Assembly: GCA_034932745.1 (NCBI GenBank) | Contig: JAYFOJ010000001.1 | Span: 1 to 64,000 of the forward strand | Origin: JBAYST01 sp034932745 | Lineage (GTDB): Bacteria; Bacillota_I; Bacilli_A; RFN20; CAG-826 | Direction of reading: 5' to 3' | Length of the DNA: 64,000 nucleotides | Part shown: positions 17,326 to 24,909 of the stretch, in pieces | Position numbering within the stretch: the first letter of the stretch is position 1 | How the letters are laid out: each line of letters opens with the position of its first letter | Translations under genes and position numbers: made by a program | The notes under the pieces: generated by a model | Told to the model about the DNA's origin: nothing | Databases searched by the model: none | The model's input: the letters and a program-made list of their open reading frames with translations, nothing else

Positions 17326-20298
17326 ATGAAAACAACTGGTTCAAAACTATTGTTTAGTACTGCTGCAATTACTCTTCTTGGAATAATGGCGGTTAACTAT
17401 GGACTAAACAAAAATGGCAATGTTGAAAGGGCTAATGCTACTGGAAGTGCTCCGATTTATGTCTCGACAATTCCAACAACAATTAACATTAATGACTACA
17501 CAGAATCAGAGGTTCGTTCATATTACTCGAGTTTGAGTTCTTTAGCAACGACCGAAAGACAGGGCACTAACTTGCTCAAGAATTTAAAACCAATACTTTA
17601 TTACGACACACGTTATTTCTCATACGACGCTGTTTGGAAAACAGGAAACATCACCGATCGAAACTGGGACCGTTCACCTGCTTCAAGTATTACAGCTGGC
17701 TCATATAATTCATCTACAGGCATAATTTCTAATTATGTCTACTATAGTAGTGGTTCTGGAGATGATCCATATCTTCATCTTTTATACCGCAATGATAGCA
17801 GCACTAACTCGATGAAGGCTTCGAGTGCTCATACTGGGACTTACGATACGATTAACCGCGAACACATTTGGCCGCAATCAAGAGGCTTCAAAGATGATAG
17901 TGGAGCTAGCGGTCCAGCAGGAACAGATATTCACCATTTACTTCTTGCAGATGGTCGAGTCAATCAAGTTCTTCATAATAACTACTCTTACGGAAATGTC
18001 ACTACGAGTACCGCTGTTGGTGATTCTACCGGTATTGAAAATAACTTAAGAGGTAAGGGACCAATAAGTACCACCACAGATGTATTTGAACCGCAAGATT
18101 CAGATAAAGGTGATATTGCTAGAGCCTGCTTCTACATGGCGGCACGCTATAACAACTACGCCGGTACAACTGGTGCTATTTCTGATTTTGAACCATATTT
18201 AATCATCAACGAAAATGTCGATACCAATACTGTTTCAGTTTCTAGTAGCGACACTACCCCAGCGACTTATGCTTCTCTTTCAACTCTTCTTGAGTGGAAC
18301 CGTGAGGATCCTGTCGACAGTTATGAAATACACCGAAATAACTTAATCGCTAGAAACTATCAATATAATAGAAATCCATTCGTTGACTACCCAAGCTGGG
18401 CAGAATACATTTGGGGAAACGCTCAAAGTAATTACGCAAAACCATCTACCGATGTTTGCACCTCTGGTGCCGGCGGAACAAATGTTTCTGTTACTGGCAT
18501 TACATTAGATAAAAACACTGCATCTATAGCGACTGGCGGCACAACCACTTTAAGTGCAACTATTGCACCTTCAAATGCCACCACCCAAACATTAAAATGG
18601 ACTACCACTAATAGCGCAGTAGCTTCTTTAAGCGCCACAACTGGTTCATCGATTACGGTAACTGGTGGTTCTAGTGGCTCGGCGACCATTACTGCTAAAA
18701 CAGACGATGGCGGTTACGAGGCTTCTTGTAGCATTACGGTAACTGGCGGCACACCTAGCGGAGGAGATAAAACCGATATTATTCCGATTGCAGGATTTGG
18801 TGGAACAACTGGTTCTAGTTATGTCACGACCGAAACTAGTGGAACTGGATCTACGACAGGCGTTTCATATGCTATAAATAACTTTATTCCTAGTTCAGGA
18901 CAAATTAGGGGTAACCAAACCACAATAACTTCAAACTTCTACATTAGAAACACATCCGCTTATAGTGGTTACTATATTTCTAAAATTGAAGTAAATATAA
19001 ACGCAGGAACATTGACTGGAGGAACCACTGGTTATTGTGTGGCTTCATATGGCACATCCGTTATTGCGGCCAACAATACTACTGGAACAGTAGCTAGTGA
19101 TCAGTTTGCTTCCGGTGTAACTAATTTAACTTGGACAATTGCTAGCCCACAAACTAGTGCTTATAACTACTTCTGTATTAATAACATTAGAACCGCTAAC
19201 TCAGCCACCGGAGCAGTATTTAAAGTGACTTGGTCTCAATCGACTGTAGCGGTCACTTTAAAGAATGATTTAACAATTACTGGCACTCTTACCAATGCTT
19301 CTCAATCAGAAGGTAACCAATTAGACGTCAGTGGTTTAACAATATTGGCCAATTACTCGGACAACAGCACTGCTACTTTGAACTCGAGTCAATTAACATT
19401 ACCTACACTTGTTTACGGAACAAGCACCTACCAAATTTCTTATACAGAAGGTCAAATAACCGCGACTGGAAATGTTAACGTCACAGTTACTTTCGTCGTT
19501 TCTACCACCTACACGGCAAGTGCCAGTTTAGTAACCAGCACTTCTCAACTTTCTAGCGGAGATCAAATCATTATTGCCGCTCCATCTACATACAATGTAG
19601 CCCTTGGGGTTTCTGGTGGCACTTATCGCACCAGTGTCGAGATAACAATTAGTGGAACAATTGTCACTGGTTTAGGTAATTCAACCATTCTCACTCTTGG
19701 TGGCTCTAGTGGTGCTTGGACGATGTCTAATGGCACTGAGTATCTCTACTATTCTGGTAGTTCTAACACCTTACAAACTGGGACCTCTGCTTCGAGCGGA
19801 AACACTTGGAACATCTCTATTAGTAGTGGTGTCACCACCATCGCAAACGTTACGACGCCAGCTAGAGTGATTCAGTATAATTCATCCACTCCAAGATTCT
19901 CTTGCTATACTTCCACACAAAAATCGGTTTCGATATACAAGGTTTCTAGTGCGGGATATAACTTTAATTATCTAACAAACATCTTAAAAGGCGATTATTG
20001 TTCCTGTACTTTGGATGAACTCGGATTGATTAACGCTCGTTATTTAGCGATGACCACAAGCGAAATCAACCACTTCAATATCACGACAATCGTTGGTAAT
20101 GATTCAAAGACCTACACTGGTCTAGAAGCATATAACGCTGCAATGGTTAGACGTTACAACCTTCAAAATCAATCATCGCAAACTTCGTTCTTCGGTGTCA
20201 TTGATGATGGAAGTGCCCTTGCTATTATTTCGATTATCTCTTTAGTCGGAGTTTCTGCAATTGGTGGATTCTTCTACTTTAAAAGAAAAGATGCATAG
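17326..20298 (+). CDS. Large secreted endonuclease I-family nuclease with Ig-like domains and C-terminal membrane anchor
   Basis: 990 aa. The signal peptide covers about residues 1-35 with no lipobox Cys. The endonuclease I domain contains NREHIWPQS (His180), TDIHHLLLAD, NNYSYGNV and the YNRNPFVDYP block. Then comes a Big_2-type Ig domain (about 387-478, starting VSVTGITLDKNTASI), further Ser/Thr-rich beta modules, a second Ig-like module near 640-725, and a conserved-looking ~70-residue segment before a C-terminal hydrophobic helix (ALAIISIISLVGVSAIGGFF) followed by KRKDA. There is no LPxTG, so anchoring is probably by the helix itself. GTAGG precedes the ATG at 17326. It is probably co-transcribed with the preceding nuclease lipoprotein. 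Confidence 0.87.
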   Translation: MKTTGSKLLFSTAAITLLGIMAVNYGLNKNGNVERANATGSAPIYVSTIPTTININDYTESEVRSYYSSLSSLATTERQGTNLLKNLKPILYYDTRYFSYDAVWKTGNITDRNWDRSPASSITAGSYNSSTGIISNYVYYSSGSGDDPYLHLLYRNDSSTNSMKASSAHTGTYDTINREHIWPQSRGFKDDSGASGPAGTDIHHLLLADGRVNQVLHNNYSYGNVTTSTAVGDSTGIENNLRGKGPISTTTDVFEPQDSDKGDIARACFYMAARYNNYAGTTGAISDFEPYLIINENVDTNTVSVSSSDTTPATYASLSTLLEWNREDPVDSYEIHRNNLIARNYQYNRNPFVDYPSWAEYIWGNAQSNYAKPSTDVCTSGAGGTNVSVTGITLDKNTASIATGGTTTLSATIAPSNATTQTLKWTTTNSAVASLSATTGSSITVTGGSSGSATITAKTDDGGYEASCSITVTGGTPSGGDKTDIIPIAGFGGTTGSSYVTTETSGTGSTTGVSYAINNFIPSSGQIRGNQTTITSNFYIRNTSAYSGYYISKIEVNINAGTLTGGTTGYCVASYGTSVIAANNTTGTVASDQFASGVTNLTWTIASPQTSAYNYFCINNIRTANSATGAVFKVTWSQSTVAVTLKNDLTITGTLTNASQSEGNQLDVSGLTILANYSDNSTATLNSSQLTLPTLVYGTSTYQISYTEGQITATGNVNVTVTFVVSTTYTASASLVTSTSQLSSGDQIIIAAPSTYNVALGVSGGTYRTSVEITISGTIVTGLGNSTILTLGGSSGAWTMSNGTEYLYYSGSSNTLQTGTSASSGNTWNISISSGVTTIANVTTPARVIQYNSSTPRFSCYTSTQKSVSIYKVSSAGYNFNYLTNILKGDYCSCTLDELGLINARYLAMTTSEINHFNITTIVGNDSKTYTGLEAYNAAMVRRYNLQNQSSQTSFFGVIDDGSALAIISIISLVGVSAIGGFFYFKRKDA

Positions 20299-20315
20299 AA
20301 TTTAAGAAAGTGAAT

Positions 20316-20342
20316 AGTAGGACGCTGTCCTACTTTCTTTTA
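20316..20342 (+). terminator. Terminator after the nuclease operon
   Basis: AGTAGGAC - GCT - GTCCTACT, a perfect 8-bp stem, followed by TTCTTTT. Confidence 0.85.
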
Positions 20343-20395
20343 GTAATGAATAATCATAGAATAAATATGTAGTTTATTTCATAGGAGTATATCTA

Positions 20396-21067
20396 ATGAA
20401 AAAGGTAAAAGTAAAAGAGATTAAAGAAATCAAAGAGATTAAGAAAAAACAACATAAGTTGTGGAATGAATTCAAATCCTTTATCGCTCGTGGCAATGCC
20501 TTCGATATGGCGGTTGGTGTTGTAATAGGCGGTGCATTTAACGCAATTGTGACAACTCTAGTCAATATCTTGCTAAGTTTATCTACTTGGGGTGTCCCAG
20601 GAGGCTTAAAAGGTTTAGTTACTGTTCTACCAGCATTAAATGCTGGGCAAACCGCGACTACACTCGGCTGGCAAGATGCTTATAGCGCCGTTGATTTTGC
20701 TGCTAAAGCAGGTCAAATAGGTAGCAGTCAATCATCACAAGCAGCGGCCCTATTTATGAGTTCTTATACACAAAGAGGAACCACTTATTATTATAATGGT
20801 TGCGCTTTAATCGACTGGGGCTCATTCATTAATGCAATTATTACCTTCCTAATTATTGCTTTAACGTTATTCATCATTATTAAAGTATTTACTTATCTAT
20901 CGCAAAAAAGAGCAGCGCTCGAGCTTAAGGTTCGCGAGGAGTATTACAAACTCCATCCTGAAGAAAGACCAAAGCCAAAAGATCCTGCTAAACCACTTCC
21001 AAGTGAAGTTGAACTCTTAATGGAGATTAGAGACACCTTGCAAGGAAAAGCCGAAGAAAAGAAATAA
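20396..21067 (+). CDS. mscL: Large-conductance mechanosensitive channel with an enlarged outer loop
   Basis: 223 aa against roughly 130-150 for usual MscL. It releases solutes during hypo-osmotic shock. The family core is clear: RGNAFDMAVGVVIGGAFNAI (TM1, about 33-58), WGSFINAIITFLIIALTLFI (TM2, about 141-163) and the C-terminal bundle motif LLMEIRDTL. Two differences stand out: a Lys/Glu repeat at the N terminus (KVKEIKEIKEIKKK) and an extracellular loop of about 80 residues, rich in Ser, Gln and Tyr, where about 30 is normal. TAGGAG lies 8 bases before the ATG. It is monocistronic, between two terminators. Confidence 0.93.
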   Translation: MKKVKVKEIKEIKEIKKKQHKLWNEFKSFIARGNAFDMAVGVVIGGAFNAIVTTLVNILLSLSTWGVPGGLKGLVTVLPALNAGQTATTLGWQDAYSAVDFAAKAGQIGSSQSSQAAALFMSSYTQRGTTYYYNGCALIDWGSFINAIITFLIIALTLFIIIKVFTYLSQKRAALELKVREEYYKLHPEERPKPKDPAKPLPSEVELLMEIRDTLQGKAEEKK

Positions 21068-21072
21068 AAATA

Positions 21073-21099
21073 AAAGTAGACTTCGCGTCTACTTTTTTT
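21073..21099. terminator. Terminator between mscL and the convergent M50-like gene
   Basis: AAAGTAGAC - TTCGC - GTCTACTTT, a 9-bp stem followed by TTTT. The flanking A run makes it usable on the minus strand as well. Confidence 0.85.
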
Positions 21100-22264
21100 C
21101 TTGGTCATTTTTTGGTTCTGGTTCCTTTAATAAATAAGGTTCTAAAGCCCAATCTGGGTGAGCCTCGATTACTTTTTTAAGAGCCTCGTTAAGTAATTTT
21201 GTTTCCACCACTTTGCGAGCCTCGACAGTATGTTTTAATGCCGCACTAACAGAATTAAGGGCAATCACACATTCTGAACGCGATTTATCTAATAGTCCTT
21301 CCATTAAAATATAGGTTCTAAGAGAAACCATCGATACATCTTTTGAAATGTCTCTTCTTATCGGCACTGGCACTTTCTCTTCAAAAAACTTTTGTGCCTC
21401 CTCAATTGGAAGGGTCATGATTTTAATATAGATTATTTGGGCAATCGCTCTTAGGTAGACAAGTTCAGAGATGTCGTCTCTAGCGGCGATGATTTGATTG
21501 ATCAATACTTCTGCTTCATCGAATTTACCATGGTCTAATAAGACATAGACTTTATTCAAGTTTAAATCAGCGGTAAAGTTCGTAATCTGATCGAAAGTTT
21601 TTATCTCGACGTTTTGATTCCCGATTGCAATTTCGTGTTCCACTCTTAATAGTTCGTTGAAAGCTGACTTGTTTTTAGTATTACTTACCAAAGTAAGACG
21701 ATAACCATCAGTCATCGAATCTAGATGGAACGGAAGAATGTTATATAAAAGGATTAATAGACCAATAAACGCAGCGATGATAAAGAAATATGTTACATCC
21801 CAAATCGGTGCTGTTTTTTCTTCGAATTGCGAGGCAAAAATAAACAAAACTATGACTATAATTGCTTCTAGTGCAAAAAACAATGTACCAAATAGAAGAT
21901 ACGCACTTGGATTAGATTCCTTTTTTGCATTGGTCTTAGGGTATATTTTTGTTTCTCCCGTAAGTCCATCAAAAGAACCAAATTTAAACTTTAGTTTACT
22001 GTCTTTAACATACCAACAAAGACCTAGAATATTGAATGACGCTACTCCGTAACGACCAATTTTCGCTCCGACGAGATGAGCTAACTCAAATAAAATAGCA
22101 TTAAAAACAACGCCCCAAGCAATAGCACCTAAAACATATGGTACGAAAGCAGTTCCTAAGTCTGACTGCGCAGAACGTCCTTGTAGAACAGTTAAGCCGA
22201 AGAATAAAGCGATACCTAAAATAAATAAGTACACTATTACAGCCATTACGTCTTCTTTTTTCAT
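21089..22264 (-). CDS. Polytopic membrane protein, possibly a degenerate M50 (site-2 protease-like) protein
   Basis: 391 aa. Not confidently recognised. It has about four membrane segments in the first 175 residues, then a soluble helical C-terminal half (about 200-391) with TPR-like character (LNKVYVLLDHGKFDEAEVLI). FELAH at 59-63 sits where M50 proteases carry HExxH, and NILPFHLDSMTDGYRL at 175-190 resembles their NxxPxxxxDG motif. The first zinc-ligand His would be Phe59, so it may be a pseudo-protease; that is inference. It is last in a compact operon, 11 bp after the Fe-ADH gene. Confidence 0.6.
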   Translation of the reverse strand: MKKEDVMAVIVYLFILGIALFFGLTVLQGRSAQSDLGTAFVPYVLGAIAWGVVFNAILFELAHLVGAKIGRYGVASFNILGLCWYVKDSKLKFKFGSFDGLTGETKIYPKTNAKKESNPSAYLLFGTLFFALEAIIVIVLFIFASQFEEKTAPIWDVTYFFIIAAFIGLLILLYNILPFHLDSMTDGYRLTLVSNTKNKSAFNELLRVEHEIAIGNQNVEIKTFDQITNFTADLNLNKVYVLLDHGKFDEAEVLINQIIAARDDISELVYLRAIAQIIYIKIMTLPIEEAQKFFEEKVPVPIRRDISKDVSMVSLRTYILMEGLLDKSRSECVIALNSVSAALKHTVEARKVVETKLLNEALKKVIEAHPDWALEPYLLKEPEPKNDQEKK

Positions 22265-22275
22265 TTTTTCCCTTT

Positions 22276-23454
22276 CTAGATGAGTGACTTGTAGATAATT
22301 AAAGCCACGTTTTTATCTAATGGTTTGACATGATGATCAACCACACGTGTACCATCATTAGTCAATATGTTTACCATTTTGTTTATGTCTGGATTTTCAA
22401 TTTTCAATTCTTTAAAAGAGGTTGGCATGTCCATAGCCTTGAAATACTCTTCTAAACGAAGTAGTCCCATTTTAGCATTTTCGGTTTTGTTTTCACATTT
22501 AAGACCGAAGACATTTCTCGCAAAACGATCAAATTTATCCAAATCGTAATTTAAATAGAATTTAGCCCATGCTGGAAATAAGGCCGCTAGTCCTTCTCCG
22601 TGTGCCACTGCTGGGTATAACCCACTAAGAACATGCTCTAATTGATGCACTGGCATCGAATACTTTTTTCCGACTGATGTAAATCCATTATGCGAAAAAG
22701 ATGATAGAAGAAGCAAGTTCCCTCTAGCGGTATAATCGTCTGGGTTTTTATATGCAATTTCACCAGATTCTAAAGTGGATTTAATCAAGGCTTCTGCAAA
22801 TGCATCGCTTGGTTCGATTTCACTAGGAGAATAAGAGAAATATCTTTCTAGAGTATGCATTAGTATATCGACAATTCCATATGCTGTTTGATTTTTAGGA
22901 ACAGAGAATGTTAATTCTGGGTTTTCAATAGCGAACAAAGGACGATTAAATTCGGAATTAAACCCTTTTTTCTGTCCAGTTAAATCGTCTTGTATAACGC
23001 AAGAAGACGACATCTCTGATCCAGAAGCTGCAATAGTGACAATTACTCCTAATGGTAGGGCTTTCTTAGGAGCGTATTTATGTAAAGAGATATCGAATGG
23101 ATCTCCATCGTAATAAAAACCAGTCGAAATCAATTTAGCAGTGTCCATCGCAGAACCGCCACCGACAGCAACGATGAAATCAACACCTTTTTCTTTAGCG
23201 GTTTTGATTCCTTGTCTTACTAATTCTATTGTTGGATTTGGTCTTACTCCGCCAAAGTCTACCACGTCTATATCTTCGTGTTTTATGTAGTACATAACTT
23301 GATCGATAAGACCGCTTCTTACTTGTGAACCTTGTCCATGCACTAATAAAACTTTTTTCGCTTTTCTTTCTTTTAAAATCTTTCCAATATTATCTTCTTG
23401 GTTTTTGCCGAAATATAATTTAGTTGGGAGATCAAATATAAACGAGTCAATCAT
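22276..23454 (-). CDS. Iron-containing alcohol dehydrogenase
   Basis: 392 aa. Group III (Fe-ADH) NAD(P)-dependent dehydrogenase, similar in layout to butanol dehydrogenases. The nucleotide-binding motif is GGGSAMDTAK. The metal ligands are expected at GIVDILMH, MPVHQLEH and AVAHGEG. It probably reduces an aldehyde to an alcohol during fermentation; the substrate is unknown. Its start overlaps the end of the TetR regulator by 4 bp (ATGA), so it may be controlled by that regulator. It is cytosolic. Confidence 0.92.
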   Translation of the reverse strand: MIDSFIFDLPTKLYFGKNQEDNIGKILKERKAKKVLLVHGQGSQVRSGLIDQVMYYIKHEDIDVVDFGGVRPNPTIELVRQGIKTAKEKGVDFIVAVGGGSAMDTAKLISTGFYYDGDPFDISLHKYAPKKALPLGVIVTIAASGSEMSSSCVIQDDLTGQKKGFNSEFNRPLFAIENPELTFSVPKNQTAYGIVDILMHTLERYFSYSPSEIEPSDAFAEALIKSTLESGEIAYKNPDDYTARGNLLLLSSFSHNGFTSVGKKYSMPVHQLEHVLSGLYPAVAHGEGLAALFPAWAKFYLNYDLDKFDRFARNVFGLKCENKTENAKMGLLRLEEYFKAMDMPTSFKELKIENPDINKMVNILTNDGTRVVDHHVKPLDKNVALIIYKSLI

Positions 23455-24008
23455 TTGGTGCTCCTTTTTTGAACAACATTTTCAATGGCTTTTTGTAAAA
23501 AGTCATCAGAAATAGCGTTGAAGTTTTGAAACAAACCTTCTTGAGTTGGAGATTTGAAATTATCTAAATAGAAAATGATTTGGAAAGCAAATCCCGCGGC
23601 GTTATATCGAGCGATCGATTTCTTTTCAGAATCCGTTAATACTGATTTGTTATCGACCTTATTTAAAAGCGCAATGAACGTTTGATAACAATTGTTGTTT
23701 ATGAATTCTAAAAACAATTCCTTACCGGCGGAGTCTAACGTTTCTTTAACGAAATTGCGGTTATTTTTAAAATACTCAAAGATTTTTTTCAGCATGTCTT
23801 TTGGATTCTTTGATAACTCGATATCGACAATCTTCTCGTTTAAATAAACAAGGGTAAGCAAATCGTAGATATCGTGAAAATGATAATAGAAAGTTTGTCT
23901 ATTTACTTTGCATTTTTTAGATAATTCCATGACTGAAATATTGTCTAAGGACATTTCCTCAGACATCATCGTTTTCAGTGTCTGCGCTAAACGATATTCA
24001 GTCTTCAT
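23451..24008 (-). CDS. TetR/AcrR-family transcription regulator
   Basis: 185 aa. The N-terminal helix-turn-helix includes NISVMELSKKCKVNRQTFYYHFHDIYDLL (about 23-51), typical of the family including the YYHF signature. The C-terminal effector domain is divergent, of the DhaS-like type. It is embedded in an operon, overlapping psuG by 11 bp upstream and the Fe-ADH gene by 4 bp downstream. No strong Shine-Dalgarno is visible, so translation is probably coupled to psuG. Ligand and target are unknown. Confidence 0.87.
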   Translation of the reverse strand: MKTEYRLAQTLKTMMSEEMSLDNISVMELSKKCKVNRQTFYYHFHDIYDLLTLVYLNEKIVDIELSKNPKDMLKKIFEYFKNNRNFVKETLDSAGKELFLEFINNNCYQTFIALLNKVDNKSVLTDSEKKSIARYNAAGFAFQIIFYLDNFKSPTQEGLFQNFNAISDDFLQKAIENVVQKRSTK

Positions 24009-24909
24009 TTTTCAATCTCACTATCTCTTTAGCAATCTTCGCGCCTACTGAAGCATTGTTAAGGATTAAATGTATATTAGATTCTAAGGAATCTCCCTTG
24101 GTTAACTCTGTAACTCTTTTTAAAAGATATGGAGTTGTATCTTTACCTTTGATTCCTTCTTTCTTCATGTCTTTTAAAGCATCTTCTATCGCTTTATCGA
24201 TTACTTTTTGATCCATTGCATATTTTTCTGGAATTGGATTAGCGATTAAAATACCGCCAAAAAGATTATTATCGCGTTTGGCTTTGATAATAAGTGCTGC
24301 CTCTTTTGCGTCTTTTATTGAGTGCTCGAGCATGATTCCTGAATGTCTCGTATAAAAGTCTGGAAGTTCATTTGTTTGATAACCAAGAACAGGCACTCCC
24401 TTTGTCTCTAAGTATTCCATCGTTAGCGGTAGATCGAGAATAGCTTTACACCCTGCACAAATAACGGTGACATCGGTTTTTGCTAATTCTTCTAAATCGG
24501 CAGAAATATCAAAAGTTTCCTGCGCTCCTCGATGAACTCCACCAACTCCACCGGTAACAAAGACTTCGATACCAGCTTGTTTTGCTAGAATCATCGTCGC
24601 TGCAACAGTAGTCGCACCCCATTCTTTTTTTGCATATACGACTGGTAAATCTCTTCTTGAAACCTTAATTATTCCGTGGCGTTTACCAAATTGTTCGATT
24701 TCGTCTTTTGTCATTCCAATAATTGGTGCCCCATCAATAATGCCAATTGTCGCTGGAGTTGCTCCCTCATCGCGAACAGCTTTTTCGACTAATAAAGCTG
24801 TTTCAACATTCTTTGGATAAGGCATTCCATGAGAAATTATTGTCGATTCAAGTGCAACGACAGGCTTTCCTTCTTTTAGGGCTTTTAAAACTTCTCGGTT
24901 AATTTTCAT
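23998..24909 (-). CDS. psuG: Pseudouridine-5'-phosphate glycosidase
   Basis: 303 aa. Reversibly splits pseudouridine 5'-phosphate into uracil and ribose 5-phosphate, the key step in recycling pseudouridine from degraded RNA. Family blocks present: ALESTIISHGMPYP, DGAPIIGM, VFVTGGVGGVHRGAQ, NELPDFYTRHSG. The usual partner kinase gene psuK is not adjacent. It overlaps the P-type ATPase gene by 11 bp and TetR by 11 bp. Manganese-dependent in characterised members. Confidence 0.95.
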   Translation of the reverse strand: MKINREVLKALKEGKPVVALESTIISHGMPYPKNVETALLVEKAVRDEGATPATIGIIDGAPIIGMTKDEIEQFGKRHGIIKVSRRDLPVVYAKKEWGATTVAATMILAKQAGIEVFVTGGVGGVHRGAQETFDISADLEELAKTDVTVICAGCKAILDLPLTMEYLETKGVPVLGYQTNELPDFYTRHSGIMLEHSIKDAKEAALIIKAKRDNNLFGGILIANPIPEKYAMDQKVIDKAIEDALKDMKKEGIKGKDTTPYLLKRVTELTKGDSLESNIHLILNNASVGAKIAKEIVRLKNED

